This document shows positions 35,104 through 44,812 of a stretch of 64,000 bases of DNA, piece by piece. This DNA is from an uncultured Flaviramulus sp. (GTDB taxonomy: Bacteria > Bacteroidota > Bacteroidia > Flavobacteriales > Flavobacteriaceae). The number at the start of each line of letters is the position of its first letter. The stretch's first letter is position 1. The stretch spans positions 244,554 to 308,553 of the forward strand of contig CANLXL010000006.1 of assembly GCA_947495125.1 (NCBI GenBank), read 5' to 3'. Position numbers and translations under genes: made by a program. The notes beneath the pieces are model-generated. The model saw only the letters and a program-made list of their open reading frames with translations. It was not told where the DNA came from and ran no database searches.

Positions 35104-35928
35104 TCAAATCTTAAAAGTAATCACCGGGCGTTTCGCATGATTTACTAAATCTTCACTAATACTCCCATTAAAAAAATGAGAAATACCTTGCCTGCCATGT
35201 GTGCTCATTCCAATTAAATCGGCATTTATGGAAGCTGAAAAATTCATGATACCCTTTTCGATCGTATCATCATTATAAATGTTTATGGAGTAGTTATTAA
35301 AATCAAAAGCATCAGCAAATGCTTTTATGCGATTATTGGCTTTACCTGAAGACATGAATTTATGCGGTGTATTTACCATTAACAGATACATGTCGGCCTT
35401 TAAAATTCTGGCAAAGTCGATAGCATTTTGGTAAGATACTTTGCTTTCATCTTTAAAATCGGACGCAAACACAAATTTGTTAATTCTAAAGGTTTCATGT
35501 TCATTTTTAATGACCAGAACAGGAGTTTTGGAGGTCCGCACCACTTTTTCCGTATTGCTTCCAACAAGCATTTCTCTTAAACCATTTGCCCCCTGAGATC
35601 CCATAATAACCAGATCGATATTACGCTTCTTACACACTTGAAAAACACCCTTGAAAATTTCATGAAACTCGACATTCTCATGAATAGTAAGCCCCTTTAA
35701 ATATGCTTTTTGCTTTAGCGTTTCAAACTGTTTATGTGCAAGTTTCATAAAATATACTGCTTCAGGTAAATTGTTATAAGAGCTTAAAGCATCGACCTTA
35801 TGCATCGGGATTTCCAAAACATGTAATAAATGAATCTCACAGCTGTATTCTTTGGCGAGTTGCGCGGCAACCTTCAAAGCATTTTCAGCCTGATCGGAAA
35901 AGTCGGTAGGAACCAATATTTTTTTCAT
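35104..35928 (-). CDS. Universal stress protein, two UspA domains
   Basis: ATG 35928 starts MKKILVPTDFSDQAENAL, the normal Usp beginning; the frame extends upstream to 35982 but that part looks non-coding. The 274-residue product has two tandem UspA domains. The first has the ATP-binding pattern GSQGANGLREMLVGSNTEKVVRTSKTPVLV. The second ends GMSTHGRQGISHFFNGSISEDLVNHAKRPVI. Tandem Usp proteins are common in Bacteroidota and are usually induced by stress or starvation. Confidence 0.9.
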   Translation of the reverse strand: MKKILVPTDFSDQAENALKVAAQLAKEYSCEIHLLHVLEIPMHKVDALSSYNNLPEAVYFMKLAHKQFETLKQKAYLKGLTIHENVEFHEIFKGVFQVCKKRNIDLVIMGSQGANGLREMLVGSNTEKVVRTSKTPVLVIKNEHETFRINKFVFASDFKDESKVSYQNAIDFARILKADMYLLMVNTPHKFMSSGKANNRIKAFADAFDFNNYSINIYNDDTIEKGIMNFSASINADLIGMSTHGRQGISHFFNGSISEDLVNHAKRPVITFKI

Positions 35929-35993
35929 AATTGGAATATTTGCGATGCTTATAAATTTATAAATTAATACTTTATAAATCAATTAAAATATTA

Positions 35994-36001
35994 TATATTT
36001 G
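35994..36001 (+). promoter_or_regulatory. Probable -7 box of the rimP-nusA-infB operon
   Basis: TATATTTG fits TAnnTTTG and lies 63 nt before the rimP start. The -33 region shows TTT rather than TTG. Initiation near 36008 would include the hairpin at 36029-36049 in the leader. Confidence 0.5.
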
Positions 36002-36028
36002 CAGCGTTGAAAGGCAAAACTAAGAAAT

Positions 36029-36054
36029 GAGGGGACGGAAAGTCCCCTCTTTTT
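36029..36054 (+). terminator. Intrinsic terminator-like hairpin in the rimP leader (attenuator candidate)
   Basis: GAGGGGAC (36029-36036) pairs perfectly with GTCCCCTC (36042-36049) over a GGAAA loop and is followed by a T run. It lies between the promoter and rimP, not behind a gene, so it could terminate or pause transcription before the operon that encodes NusA. Autoregulation is inferred. Confidence 0.65.
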
Positions 36055-36064
36055 ATACTAAAAA

Positions 36065-36526
36065 ATGTTTAAAGCTACAGTTAAAGATTTACTTGAAACA
36101 GCATTAGCAGAACGCTCGGATTTGTTCCTTATTGAGCATACTGTGAATCAAGAAAACCATATTAAAGTTATAATTGATGGTGATGACGGTGTTTTAGTTG
36201 AAGACTGTATGTTTATTAGTAGAGCTATTGAACATAATCTGGATAGAGAAGAACAAGATTTTTCTTTAGAAGTGATGTCTGCCGGTGCCACTGCACCATT
36301 GGTACATAAGCGCCAGTATAAAAAGCATTTAAAACGAGGGCTCATGGTAAGAACGGCTTCAGAAACTATTGAAGGAAATCTTACAGAGGTCACCGATAAA
36401 AATATTAGTTTAGAATGGAAAGTTAGAGAGCCTAAACCGGTTGGTAAAGGTAAAGTAACTGTGAAAAAACAAGCGAACATCGCTTATAGAGATATTGTAG
36501 AAGCAAAAGTTATGATTAAATTTTAA
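36065..36526 (+). CDS. rimP: Ribosome maturation factor RimP
   Basis: The 153-residue protein has the RimP N-terminal domain (DLLETALAERSDLFLIEHTVNQENHIKVIIDGDDGVLVEDC, EVMSAGATAPLVHKRQYKKHLKRGLMVRT) and an Sm-like C-terminal part (GNLTEVTDKNISLEWK). It assists 30S subunit assembly. It is the first gene of rimP-nusA-infB, the usual bacterial order; nusA follows after 13 bp. Confidence 0.93.
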   Translation: MFKATVKDLLETALAERSDLFLIEHTVNQENHIKVIIDGDDGVLVEDCMFISRAIEHNLDREEQDFSLEVMSAGATAPLVHKRQYKKHLKRGLMVRTASETIEGNLTEVTDKNISLEWKVREPKPVGKGKVTVKKQANIAYRDIVEAKVMIKF

Positions 36527-36539
36527 TTCAATAAGAGTT

Positions 36540-37772
36540 ATGGAAAATGTCGCATTAATTGAATCTTTTTCAGAATTCAAAGACGATAAGCTCATTGACA
36601 GAGTCACGTTAATGGCAATTTTAGAAGATGTGTTTAGAAGCGCCTTAAAAAAGAAATATGGTGACGATGATAATTTTGATATTATTGTAAATCCCGATAA
36701 GGGCGATTTAGAAATATGGAGAAACCGTGTTGTAGTTGCCGATGGCGAAGTCGAAGAACCAAACCAGGAAATTTCATTATCTGAAGCTCAAAAAATTGAA
36801 CCGGATTTTGAAGTGGGAGAAGATGTGTCTGAAGAAGTTAAGCTTATCGATTTGGGACGACGTGCCATTTTGGCCTTACGTCAAAACTTGATTTCTAAAA
36901 TTCATGAACACGATAACACTATTATCTACAAGCAATTTAAAGATTTAATAGGAGAAATATACACAGCTGAAGTGCATCATATTCGTCATAGAGCTGTGAT
37001 TTTATTAGATGACGAGGGTAACGAAATCGTATTACCAAAAGACCGACAAATTCCTTCAGATTTTTTTAGAAAAGGAGATAATGTAAGAGGCGTTATTGAT
37101 AGCGTTGAACTTAAAGGAGCCAAACCAACAATCATTATGTCGAGAAGCTCCCCGGTGTTTTTAGAAAAGTTATTCGAACAAGAAATCCCGGAAGTTTTTG
37201 ATGGTTTAATTACCATTAAGAATGTGGTGAGAATCCCGGGAGAAAAAGCAAAAGTGGCTGTAGATTCTTATGATGACAGGATTGATCCCGTAGGTGCCTG
37301 TGTTGGTATGAAAGGCTCTAGAATTCATGGTATCGTTCGCGAATTGGGTAACGAAAACATCGATGTTATCAATTACACCAATAATTTACAACTCTTTATT
37401 ACCAGAGCACTGAGCCCGGCTAGAGTAACCTCGATTAAGCTAAACGAAGAAACCAAGCATGCCGAGGTGATATTAAAACCGGAAGAGGTAAGTAAAGCCA
37501 TTGGTAGAGGCGGGCATAATATCAGATTGGCCGGTCAATTAACAGGCTACGAAATTGATGTGTTTAGAGAAGGTGCCGAAGAAGATGTAGAGTTAAGTGA
37601 ATTCTCCGATGAAATAGAAAGCTGGATTATTGAAGAATTTAGTAAAGCAGGTTTAGATACGGCTAAAAGTATATTAGAGCAAGAGGTAAACGATCTTGTG
37701 AAAAGAACCGATTTGGAGGAAGAAACAATTACAGATGTCATTAGAATTCTGAGAGAAGAATTCGAAGAATAA
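36540..37772 (+). CDS. nusA: Transcription termination/antitermination protein NusA
   Basis: The 410-residue protein has the N-terminal RNA-polymerase-binding domain, an S1 domain (GEIYTAEVHHIRHRAVILLDDEGNEIVLPKDRQIPSD, about 135-200), and two KH domains (GACVGMKGSRIHGIVRELGNENIDVI and KAIGRGGHNIRLAGQLTGYEIDV). The acidic-repeat domains of proteobacterial NusA are absent, normal for this phylum. NusA modulates pausing and termination, so the hairpin in its own operon leader is a natural target. Confidence 0.96.
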   Translation: MENVALIESFSEFKDDKLIDRVTLMAILEDVFRSALKKKYGDDDNFDIIVNPDKGDLEIWRNRVVVADGEVEEPNQEISLSEAQKIEPDFEVGEDVSEEVKLIDLGRRAILALRQNLISKIHEHDNTIIYKQFKDLIGEIYTAEVHHIRHRAVILLDDEGNEIVLPKDRQIPSDFFRKGDNVRGVIDSVELKGAKPTIIMSRSSPVFLEKLFEQEIPEVFDGLITIKNVVRIPGEKAKVAVDSYDDRIDPVGACVGMKGSRIHGIVRELGNENIDVINYTNNLQLFITRALSPARVTSIKLNEETKHAEVILKPEEVSKAIGRGGHNIRLAGQLTGYEIDVFREGAEEDVELSEFSDEIESWIIEEFSKAGLDTAKSILEQEVNDLVKRTDLEEETITDVIRILREEFEE

Positions 37773-37834
37773 TACCAATTCGTTGTTTATGGAATAGGTA
37801 TAATATATATATTTGAGTATTTTAAAGGCGATTT

Positions 37835-40615
37835 ATGGCTGAAACAATTAGATTAAATAAAGTATTACGCGAACTTAATATCTCTTTAGATCGCGCCGTA
37901 GAATTTTTAGATTCTAAGGGTGTCGATATAGAAAAGCGTCCTACCACAAAAATTTCAGAAGAAATTTATCATATTCTTTCTGATGAATTTCAAACTGATG
38001 CAAGCAAAAAAGTAGCATCGAAAGAGGTAAGTGAAGCCAAGCTAAAAGAGAAAGAAGTATTGCGTGAGCAACGTGAGCGTGAACTTGAAGAGAAGCAAAA
38101 AGCAGCTGCCCAAAAAGAAGACGTTGTTAAAGCCGCTAAAGTACTTTCCGGACCAAAAACTGTTGGTAAAATTGATTTAGAGCCTAAGAAAGCTGAACCC
38201 AAAGCAGATCCTGTTAAAGAAAGCCCTGTTAAAGAGGAGGTTGTAGCTGAAGTAAAAGAAGAGGTGATAGAAAAGGTTAAGGCCGTTAAAACGGAAACAC
38301 CAAAAGCAGAATCAAAAGTTAAAGAGACACCTGTTGAGGTTAAAAAACCTAAAGCGGAAATAAAAGAATCTAAACCCGAAGTTATTACTAATGAGGATGG
38401 AACTACTATCGCCGAAGAAAAAGTAAAAACGCAATATAAAAAACTTACCGGACCAAAAATTGCCGGAGATAAAATTGACTTATCTAAATTTAATAAGCCT
38501 AAGAAAAAGAAGGAAGATAAGAAACCGGAAGAGAAGAAAGCTGATGCCGGTGCTGCTAATAAGAAAAAGCGTCGTAGAATAAGTAAAGCAGGCGCTCCGG
38601 GAACCGGTAACGGGCAAAATAGAGGTGGCGGACCAAATAGACCTGGAGGAAACGATAGATTTAAAGGGAAACCTGGTCAAGGAAGACGAAATGTTGTAAA
38701 AGAAGAGCCTAGTGAAGAAGATGTGAAAAAACAAGTGCGGGAAACACTTGAAAAACTTCAAGGGAAATCTAGCAAAGGAAAAGGCGCTAAATATAGAAGA
38801 GATAAAAGAGATCAGCATAGAGAACAAACCGAGATTGATCAACAAATAGAAGCGGCGGAAAGTAAAATTCTTAAAGTTACCGAGTTTGTAACGGCGAGTG
38901 AAGTCGCTACCATGATGGATGTTGGGGTAACTGAAATTATTTCAGCTTGTATGTCCCTAGGGATGATGGTTACTATGAATCAGCGTTTAGATGCAGAAAC
39001 ACTATCTATCGTTGCAGAAGAATTTGGATATAAAGTTGAATTCATAACGGCCGATATAGAAGAATCTATAGAAGAGGTTGAAGATAAAGAAGAAGATTTA
39101 GTACCTCGAGCACCTATAGTTACTGTAATGGGGCACGTAGATCATGGTAAAACATCATTGCTTGATTATATTCGTCAGGAAAATGTAATTGCCGGTGAAT
39201 CCGGGGGTATTACACAGCATATCGGTGCCTATGGCGTGGAGTTGGAAGGTGGTCAAAAAATGGCCTTCTTAGATACACCGGGGCACGAGGCCTTTACAGC
39301 CATGCGTGCACGTGGGGCTCAAGTTACCGATATTGCTATTATTTTGGCGGCAGCAGATGATGATATCATGCCACAAACCAAAGAAGCCATTTCGCATGCA
39401 CAAGCGGCAGGAGTGCCTATCGTGTTTGCCATCAATAAGATTGATAAACCGGATGCCAATCCGGATAAAATTAAAGAAGGATTAGCGCAAATGAATTTAC
39501 TGGTTGAAGACTGGGGAGGAAAAATTCAATCCCATGATATTTCGGCTAAGGTAGGTACAGGTGTTAAAGAATTACTGGAAAAAGTATTGCTGGAAGCAGA
39601 ATTATTAGAGTTGAAAGCAAATCCCGATAAACCTGCTGTAGGAACCGTTGTAGAAGCCTTCCTGGATAAAGGTCGAGGCTATGTATCCACCATATTGGTA
39701 CAGGCAGGGACTTTGAAAGTTGGAGATTATGTATTGGCAGGTCAGCATAGTGGTAAGGTGAAAGCCATGCATGACGAACGAGGAAACGATGTAGTCGCTG
39801 CAGGGCCTTCAACGCCAGTATCCATTCTAGGTTTAGATGGTGCACCACAGGCGGGAGACAAATTTAATGTCTTTGAAGACGAGCGTGAAGCTAAACAAAT
39901 CGCTTCAAAACGTGCACAGTTACAACGTGAACAATCGGTTAGAACGCAACGTCATATTACACTTGATGAAATTGGACGTCGTATCGCACTTGGTGATTTC
40001 CAGGAATTGAATATCATCCTTAAAGGTGATGTGGACGGTTCGGTGGAGGCCTTGACAGACTCCTTCCAGAAACTATCTACGGAAGAAATTCAGGTGAATA
40101 TCTTACATAAAGGGGTTGGAGCCATTACGGAGAGTGATGTATTACTGGCTTCTGCTTCTGATGCCATTATCGTCGGATTTAACGTAAGACCGGTTGGTAA
40201 TGCAAGAACCATTGCCGATAAAGAAGAAATAGACATCAGAACCTATTCGATTATCTACGATGCGATTAACGATCTTAAAGATGCGATGGAAGGTATGTTA
40301 TCTCCGGAGCTTAAAGAAGAGATTACGGGTACAGCTGAGATCAGAGAAATCTTTAAAGTGTCTAAAGTAGGTAGTATTGCAGGATGTATGGTAACCAATG
40401 GGAAAATATTGAGATCGTCGGGTATTAGATTGATTAGAGATGGTGTCGTGGTCTATACCGGTGAATTGGCCTCATTAAAACGATTTAAAGACGATGCTAA
40501 AGAGGTAACCAAAGGTTACGATTGTGGAATGCAAATTAAAAACTACAACGATATTAAGGAAGGCGATATTATTGAAGCCTTCCATGAAGTTGAAGTCAAA
40601 AAGAAATTGAAATAA
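37835..40615 (+). CDS. infB: Translation initiation factor IF-2
   Basis: The 926-residue protein has an IF2_N-type start ([24 protein letters not shown]) and a long Lys/Glu/Pro-rich linker to about residue 330 that includes a Gly/Arg/Asn-rich patch ([19 protein letters not shown]). The GTPase core has [23 protein letters not shown] and [10 protein letters not shown], and domains II-IV follow. IF-2 delivers fMet-tRNA to the 30S subunit. It is the last gene of the operon and is followed by a terminator. Confidence 0.97.
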   Translation: MAETIRLNKVLRELNISLDRAVEFLDSKGVDIEKRPTTKISEEIYHILSDEFQTDASKKVASKEVSEAKLKEKEVLREQRERELEEKQKAAAQKEDVVKAAKVLSGPKTVGKIDLEPKKAEPKADPVKESPVKEEVVAEVKEEVIEKVKAVKTETPKAESKVKETPVEVKKPKAEIKESKPEVITNEDGTTIAEEKVKTQYKKLTGPKIAGDKIDLSKFNKPKKKKEDKKPEEKKADAGAANKKKRRRISKAGAPGTGNGQNRGGGPNRPGGNDRFKGKPGQGRRNVVKEEPSEEDVKKQVRETLEKLQGKSSKGKGAKYRRDKRDQHREQTEIDQQIEAAESKILKVTEFVTASEVATMMDVGVTEIISACMSLGMMVTMNQRLDAETLSIVAEEFGYKVEFITADIEESIEEVEDKEEDLVPRAPIVTVMGHVDHGKTSLLDYIRQENVIAGESGGITQHIGAYGVELEGGQKMAFLDTPGHEAFTAMRARGAQVTDIAIILAAADDDIMPQTKEAISHAQAAGVPIVFAINKIDKPDANPDKIKEGLAQMNLLVEDWGGKIQSHDISAKVGTGVKELLEKVLLEAELLELKANPDKPAVGTVVEAFLDKGRGYVSTILVQAGTLKVGDYVLAGQHSGKVKAMHDERGNDVVAAGPSTPVSILGLDGAPQAGDKFNVFEDEREAKQIASKRAQLQREQSVRTQRHITLDEIGRRIALGDFQELNIILKGDVDGSVEALTDSFQKLSTEEIQVNILHKGVGAITESDVLLASASDAIIVGFNVRPVGNARTIADKEEIDIRTYSIIYDAINDLKDAMEGMLSPELKEEITGTAEIREIFKVSKVGSIAGCMVTNGKILRSSGIRLIRDGVVVYTGELASLKRFKDDAKEVTKGYDCGMQIKNYNDIKEGDIIEAFHEVEVKKKLK

Positions 40616-40635
40616 ATTCATTGATTAATTATTGA

Positions 40636-40662
40636 AGCCACGCGTTAAGCGGGGCTTTTTTT
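40636..40662 (+). terminator. Rho-independent terminator after infB
   Basis: AGCC-A-CGC pairs with GCG-G-GGCT around a GTTAA loop, with one A-G mismatch, and is followed by seven T. It lies 20 nt after the infB stop. Confidence 0.75.
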
Positions 40663-40685
40663 GTTCTTGCATAATTACGAGGGGT

Positions 40686-41645
40686 TTAAATTTCCGCCAG
40701 TTCGGTACAACCTAAAACACTAATTGTCCCTTTGAGGGGCGATTTCCTAGATAGTGGCAATTTCATTTTTTCTTGAATTACTCTGTAAATCAATATGTTA
40801 AATAAATTCTTACCCTTGTTATTGAACTTGAAAGCGATTTCATCTAAATAACTCTGTAAATTTTCGGGATCGATACGATGGTACTGACCAACAATAGCTC
40901 TCTTAATAGTTGTCCAGAAAGAATCTAGTCGAGATGTATTGTACTTTCCTAATGTCATTATATTCTTTGAATGATTTAACTTAATATGTTTTGCATGTGT
41001 CTTATGGAGCATTCTGTAAGCTCCAAAGCCATCTGTGACAACCTCGCTATTATAATCAATGTACTGATTCAACAACGGCCTTATGGTCTTTGCATCTGCT
41101 TTGTCAATCACGATGACTTTTACATTGCCTTCTCGTTGCATCATTCCCAAAACAGGTCTTTTGTGTTCCATCCCTCCAGGGTAGATTCCAAGTTCTTTCT
41201 TATAAGATTTTCGCATATTGGTCATGCTTCCGCCAATATAGCTCTCGTCTACCTCAACGATACCCTTTAATAATCCGCCTGAGCCGGACATAGCATCCCG
41301 TATGCGCTTTTGCATAAACCAAGCAGTATTCTTGTTTACATTGATATCACGTGCAAGTTGCAGTGAAGAAACCCCCTTCTTGGCATTGACAATTAAAAAT
41401 ATAGCCACAAACCATTTGGGTAATGGTAGTTTTGAAGCATGCATTATCGTACCTACTGTGACACTAAATGAGCTGTTACACTCCCTACATAAATGTCGAT
41501 TTGAATTTTTCCTGTTGTGAACATGGTGGCTTCCGCAATAGGTACAAATAGGTCCGTCTGGCCAACGGATAGACTCTAGATGTTTTATACAAGCTTCTTG
41601 AGTACCAAAACGAGCTGTGATTGAAAGTATTGATTGTTGTTCCAT
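40686..41645 (-). CDS. IS1595 family transposase (ISXO2-like DDE)
   Basis: The 319-residue protein has an N-terminal zinc ribbon (CTYCGS ... CRECNSSF) and an ISXO2-like DDE domain: GIVEVDESYIGG, VVTDGFGAYRML, and NIMTLGKYNTSRLDSFWTTIKRAIVGQYHRI with ENLQSYLDEIAFKFNN. The coding frame runs through the left inverted repeat and out of the element. The last ~17 residues (SPLKGTISVLGCTELAEI) and the stop at 40686 come from flanking DNA, so the element brings no stop of its own in this frame. The catalytic part is intact, so activity is plausible. Confidence 0.9.
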   Translation of the reverse strand: MEQQSILSITARFGTQEACIKHLESIRWPDGPICTYCGSHHVHNRKNSNRHLCRECNSSFSVTVGTIMHASKLPLPKWFVAIFLIVNAKKGVSSLQLARDINVNKNTAWFMQKRIRDAMSGSGGLLKGIVEVDESYIGGSMTNMRKSYKKELGIYPGGMEHKRPVLGMMQREGNVKVIVIDKADAKTIRPLLNQYIDYNSEVVTDGFGAYRMLHKTHAKHIKLNHSKNIMTLGKYNTSRLDSFWTTIKRAIVGQYHRIDPENLQSYLDEIAFKFNNKGKNLFNILIYRVIQEKMKLPLSRKSPLKGTISVLGCTELAEI

Positions 41646-41690
41646 AATCCTAAAGATAACTATTTTGCCTTATTCTAGGAAATCGCCCCT
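40736..41690. mobile_element. IS1595-type insertion sequence (955 bp)
   Basis: The terminal inverted repeats share a perfect 16-nt core GGGGCGATTTCCTAGA at 40736-40751 and, inverted, at 41675-41690, extending imperfectly to about 25 nt. TTGA flanks both ends (40732-40735 and 41691-41694). If the GGGG is counted in the target, TTGAGGGG (8 bp, the size usual for the family) occurs at 40732-40739 and 41691-41698. Removing the element restores a 27-nt copy of the palindromic repeat seen at 22713. Confidence 0.85.
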
Positions 41691-41711
41691 TGAGGGGACT
41701 ATAGAGGTGTT
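41691..41711 (+). repeat. 27-bp repeat, copy 4, split by the IS
   Basis: The right part, TTGAGGGGAC then TATAGAGGTGT, lies here. The left part, GTCCCTTTGA, is at 40726-40735 on the other side of the IS. Joined, they give a 27-nt repeat like copy 1 with a mismatched stem. Confidence 0.7.
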
Positions 41712-41800
41712 ATCAAAAAATCATAGGTTTTATACCAAACTCACCTCAATCACCCTAAGAATCGATTGTAAAATCACCTTCCATTTACAGAAAAGCACAC

Positions 41801-41845
41801 TTATTACTTCATATCTATCGGAGTTGGAGATAGAAGCTATTTTTA
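41801..41845 (+). promoter_or_regulatory. FISUMP-array upstream element 1
   Basis: TTATTACTT at 41801-41809 and -7-like TATTTTTA at 41838-41845 (37 nt start to start), 28 nt before the first array gene. Confidence 0.5.
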
Positions 41846-41873
41846 TTGCTTTAAAGTTTAAAATATTTGAGGG

Positions 41874-42770
41874 ATGAAATTTACAAAACAGTTTATATGC
41901 CTGTTATATTTAACAGTCATAGGGGTTCCGGTAAGCGCACAAATAGTTATAGGAACAACCACCCCAAGCCCATCGGCTGTATTGGAGCTAAATAGTACCT
42001 CCGCCGGGTTTTTAGTTCCGCGAATGACCTATGCCCAAATGAATGCCATTGCCTCTCCTGCGGAGGGCCTCACAGTATATTGTATCGATTGTGAGCCCAA
42101 AGGCCTGTATTATTTTGATGGTGATACGTTTTTAAGTGGTATAACAGGGAGTGGGCCCGAGGTTGTATCGGTTACATCAACTACAGGCAGGGTATGGATG
42201 GACCGTAATCTGGGGGCCACCCGAGCGGCGGTGAGTGTTGCAGATGCTGCTTCGTACGGCGACCTCTACCAGTGGGGTCGGGCCGCTGATGGTCATGAAA
42301 AACGAGTAAGTGCTACAACCGTAATCAGAGCATCTACGGCCGAGCCTAATTCGGGAGGTGACTGGGATGGGATGTTCATTATTACAAATCAATTTAGTGA
42401 TTGGTTAATTTCAACTGACAATACTTTATGGCAAGATGTAAATGGAGTAAACAACCCCTGCCCGAGTGGTTATCGTTTGCCAACACAAATAGAATGGGCT
42501 GAAGAGTACGGTTCATGGAATAGTCAAAATGCTTCAGGTGCTTTTAATACACCTCTTAAATTACTAAAGGGAGGTGCTCGGCTTGGCTTCAATTCCTCCA
42601 ATCAAGCGGGTGGTACGATTTTATCCATGGGTACTGGGTTTTACTGGTCGAGTACCACGGTGGGCGGTAACTCTGCACGTTATATGTCTTTTAATAATAA
42701 TGTTGTTAATATCAGCACTACAAGCACTAGAAGTATGGGGTATTCGGTACGCTGTATTAAAGATGAATAA
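41874..42770 (+). CDS. Exported FISUMP-domain protein, array member 1
   Basis: The 298-residue protein has a signal peptide (MKFTKQFICLLYLTVIGVPVSAQ). The N-terminal module (IGTTTPSPSAVLELNSTSAGFLVPRMTYAQM, GLTVYCIDCEPKGLYYFDGD, about 24-85) is shared by the whole array. The C-terminal FISUMP domain (TIGR02145 type) begins GRVWMDRNLGA and has YGDLYQWGR, NNPCPSGYRLPT, FYWSSTT and ends YSVRCIKDE. FISUMP domains are secreted or surface modules of unknown ligand; the WxxR...SVRC layout suggests a C-type-lectin/FGE-like fold, which is inference. The module between DLYQWGR and NPCP is the most variable part within the array. Confidence 0.85.
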   Translation: MKFTKQFICLLYLTVIGVPVSAQIVIGTTTPSPSAVLELNSTSAGFLVPRMTYAQMNAIASPAEGLTVYCIDCEPKGLYYFDGDTFLSGITGSGPEVVSVTSTTGRVWMDRNLGATRAAVSVADAASYGDLYQWGRAADGHEKRVSATTVIRASTAEPNSGGDWDGMFIITNQFSDWLISTDNTLWQDVNGVNNPCPSGYRLPTQIEWAEEYGSWNSQNASGAFNTPLKLLKGGARLGFNSSNQAGGTILSMGTGFYWSSTTVGGNSARYMSFNNNVVNISTTSTRSMGYSVRCIKDE

Positions 42771-42836
42771 TATTATAGTAGAGGTAAGTAGCAAAAGTTA
42801 AGAGTAAACTTTAAAGTAATTAGCTTAAATAAACAC

Positions 42837-42880
42837 TTATTAATTAATGTTTTTTAGGTTAAGGATATGACAAATTTTAG
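42837..42880 (+). promoter_or_regulatory. FISUMP-array upstream element 2
   Basis: TTATTAATT at 42837-42845 with a weak -7-like AATTTTAG at 42873-42880 (36 nt), 27 nt before array member 2. Confidence 0.4.
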
Positions 42881-42907
42881 CATAGAATAATATTTAATAT
42901 AATCAAT

Positions 42908-43771
42908 ATGAAACATTTTTTATTAACACTATTTATAATAGTAACCGGGTATGCAAGCTATGCACAAATAGGCATTGGTACAACGGAACCAAGCCCATCG
43001 GCAGTATTAGACTTAAACAGTACCACCGCAGGGTTTTTACCACCGCGAATGACCTTCGCTCAAATAGAAGATATAGACTCCCCGGTCGAGGGACTTATAG
43101 TTTATTGTACCAATTGCGAACCTAAAGGGCTTTATGTTTATGATGGGGCCTCATTTTTAAGTGGGGTAACAGGAAGTGGTCCGGAGGTAGCATCAGTGAC
43201 ACCCATTACCGGTAAGGTTTGGATGGACCGTAACTTGGGGGCTTCTCGGGTCGCAACGAGTAGTACGGATGTTGATGCCTATGGTGACCTGTACCAGTGG
43301 GGGCGTGCTACGGAAGGTCATGAAAAAAGAACAAGTGCTACAACGACGTCCTTAGCAACTACAGCAGTTCCTGGCTTGGGTAATTCTTGGGATGGTATGT
43401 TTATTGTGGGTTCTTCATCACCTCCATTTGATTGGTTGTATCCACAGGACGATAATTTATGGGAAGGATCGGGAGGGACAAATAACCCATGCCCAAATGG
43501 CTATCGCTTACCCACAATTGCCGAGTGGGACGCCGAACGCGGAACTTGGGGGGCTGCTGGAGCTTTTGCAAGTGTCCTAAAATTAACACTGGCCGGTCGA
43601 CGTAGTATAATTGGAGAGATTGAGAATATTGGTACTAGTGGTGGGTATTGGTCAAGTGATATCGATAATGGTGAAGCTGCAGAGTACTTATACCTATGGT
43701 CCATTACCTCAAATAATTTGGATGAGGCGTCTAGAAGCTATGGACTATCAGTGCGCTGTATCAAGGATTAA
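42908..43771 (+). CDS. Exported FISUMP-domain protein, array member 2
   Basis: The 287-residue protein has a signal peptide MKHFLLTLFIIVTGYASYAQ and the shared N-terminal module (IGIGTTEPSPSAVLDLNSTTAGFLPPRMTFAQIED, YCTNCEPKGLYVYDG). The FISUMP domain runs from GKVWMDRNLGASRVATSSTD through NNPCPNGYRLPTIAEWDAE to GLSVRCIKD. Its middle part (TTAVPGLGNSWDGMFIVGSSS) is very close to member 4. No lipobox and no type IX C-terminal signal is seen, so the anchoring mode is unclear. Confidence 0.85.
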   Translation: MKHFLLTLFIIVTGYASYAQIGIGTTEPSPSAVLDLNSTTAGFLPPRMTFAQIEDIDSPVEGLIVYCTNCEPKGLYVYDGASFLSGVTGSGPEVASVTPITGKVWMDRNLGASRVATSSTDVDAYGDLYQWGRATEGHEKRTSATTTSLATTAVPGLGNSWDGMFIVGSSSPPFDWLYPQDDNLWEGSGGTNNPCPNGYRLPTIAEWDAERGTWGAAGAFASVLKLTLAGRRSIIGEIENIGTSGGYWSSDIDNGEAAEYLYLWSITSNNLDEASRSYGLSVRCIKD

Positions 43772-43843
43772 GATGTAGTAAATCACTAGGGGGTCAATTA
43801 ATAATAAGTTGTACACATGGTAGAGGGTTATCAAAACAAACGG

Positions 43844-43892
43844 TTATCACTTAATGTTCTTTGAATTTAGGCGATAGGCGATGACTTATTTT
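43844..43892 (+). promoter_or_regulatory. FISUMP-array upstream element 3
   Basis: TTATCACTT at 43844-43852 and TATTTTG at 43886-43892. The spacing is 42 nt, longer than in the others, and a GCGATAG/GCGATG near-duplication in between may account for it. Confidence 0.4.
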
Positions 43893-43936
43893 GGTCTGTT
43901 TTTATGTCAAACTAATGAATAAACTTCATGCAGGTA

Positions 43937-44812
43937 ATGAATCTTATTAAACAATTTACGCACTCACTGCTTCCTGTGTTCTTATTTTTAGGGTTGGCTG
44001 GCCACACCCAGGTAGGCATCGGAACAACCACACCTAATAGATCAGCAATATTAGATGTAAGTGGTGACGACGGAGGTCTATTACCACCCCGTATGACCCA
44101 GGATGAAATGAATAACATATTGGTATCTCCCGACGCTGAAGGACTATTGATATACTGTACGGACTGTAGTCCCAAAGGCATGTATTATTATGATGGAAGT
44201 TATTTTTTAAACAGTATAACAGAGATTCCATCAGGTGCGGTTTCGGTTACTGGTAGAATCTGGATGGATCGGAATTTGGGAGCAACTCAGGTGGCTTCAA
44301 GTAGTACTGATGCCTTGTCTTTTGGAGATTTATATCAATGGGGGCGGGGATCTGACGGACATCAACTGAGAAGTTCAGGGACTACAAATGCATTATCAGG
44401 TTCTGATGTGCCCGGTCATGGGGATTTTATTTTGGAATCTGATGCGTTAGGTGACGGTGACTGGCGAAGTCCGCAAAATCATGATCTATGGGATGGCGTA
44501 AGCGGGATTAACAACCCATGTCCTTCGGGTTATAGGTTGCCTACTGACAGGGAATGGGAAGCCGAGACAATAAACTGGAGTTCCCGGGATGCCTCGGGAG
44601 CGTTTATATCATCGCTCAAATTACCTCTTGCGGGATTTCGCCATAACGATACAGGTACAATTGAGGAGGAATCCTTTGCCGGGTATTATTGGTCCTCCAC
44701 AGTAGCTTCTATTAACTATGCAAGTGTACTAGTCCTTGGTCCCGGTTCTGCCGAAAACACCACAGTACTTCGGGGTGAAGGTTATTCTGTTCGCTGCATC
44801 AAAGACTACTAA
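43937..44812 (+). CDS. Exported FISUMP-domain protein, array member 3
   Basis: ATG 43937 (MNLIKQFTHSLLPVFLFLGLAGHTQ) is chosen over 43928 because it lines up with the signal peptide of member 5 (MKLSKQLMCLLLPVFL). The 291-residue product has the shared module (VGIGTTTPNRSAILDVSGDDGGLLPPRMTQDEM, YCTDCSPKGMYYYDG) and a FISUMP domain from GRIWMDRNLGATQVASSSTD to YSVRCIKDY. Its N-terminal half is nearly identical in DNA to member 4, while its middle part (HQLRSSGTTNALSGSDVPGHGDFI) is like member 5. Confidence 0.85.
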   Translation: MNLIKQFTHSLLPVFLFLGLAGHTQVGIGTTTPNRSAILDVSGDDGGLLPPRMTQDEMNNILVSPDAEGLLIYCTDCSPKGMYYYDGSYFLNSITEIPSGAVSVTGRIWMDRNLGATQVASSSTDALSFGDLYQWGRGSDGHQLRSSGTTNALSGSDVPGHGDFILESDALGDGDWRSPQNHDLWDGVSGINNPCPSGYRLPTDREWEAETINWSSRDASGAFISSLKLPLAGFRHNDTGTIEEESFAGYYWSSTVASINYASVLVLGPGSAENTTVLRGEGYSVRCIKDY

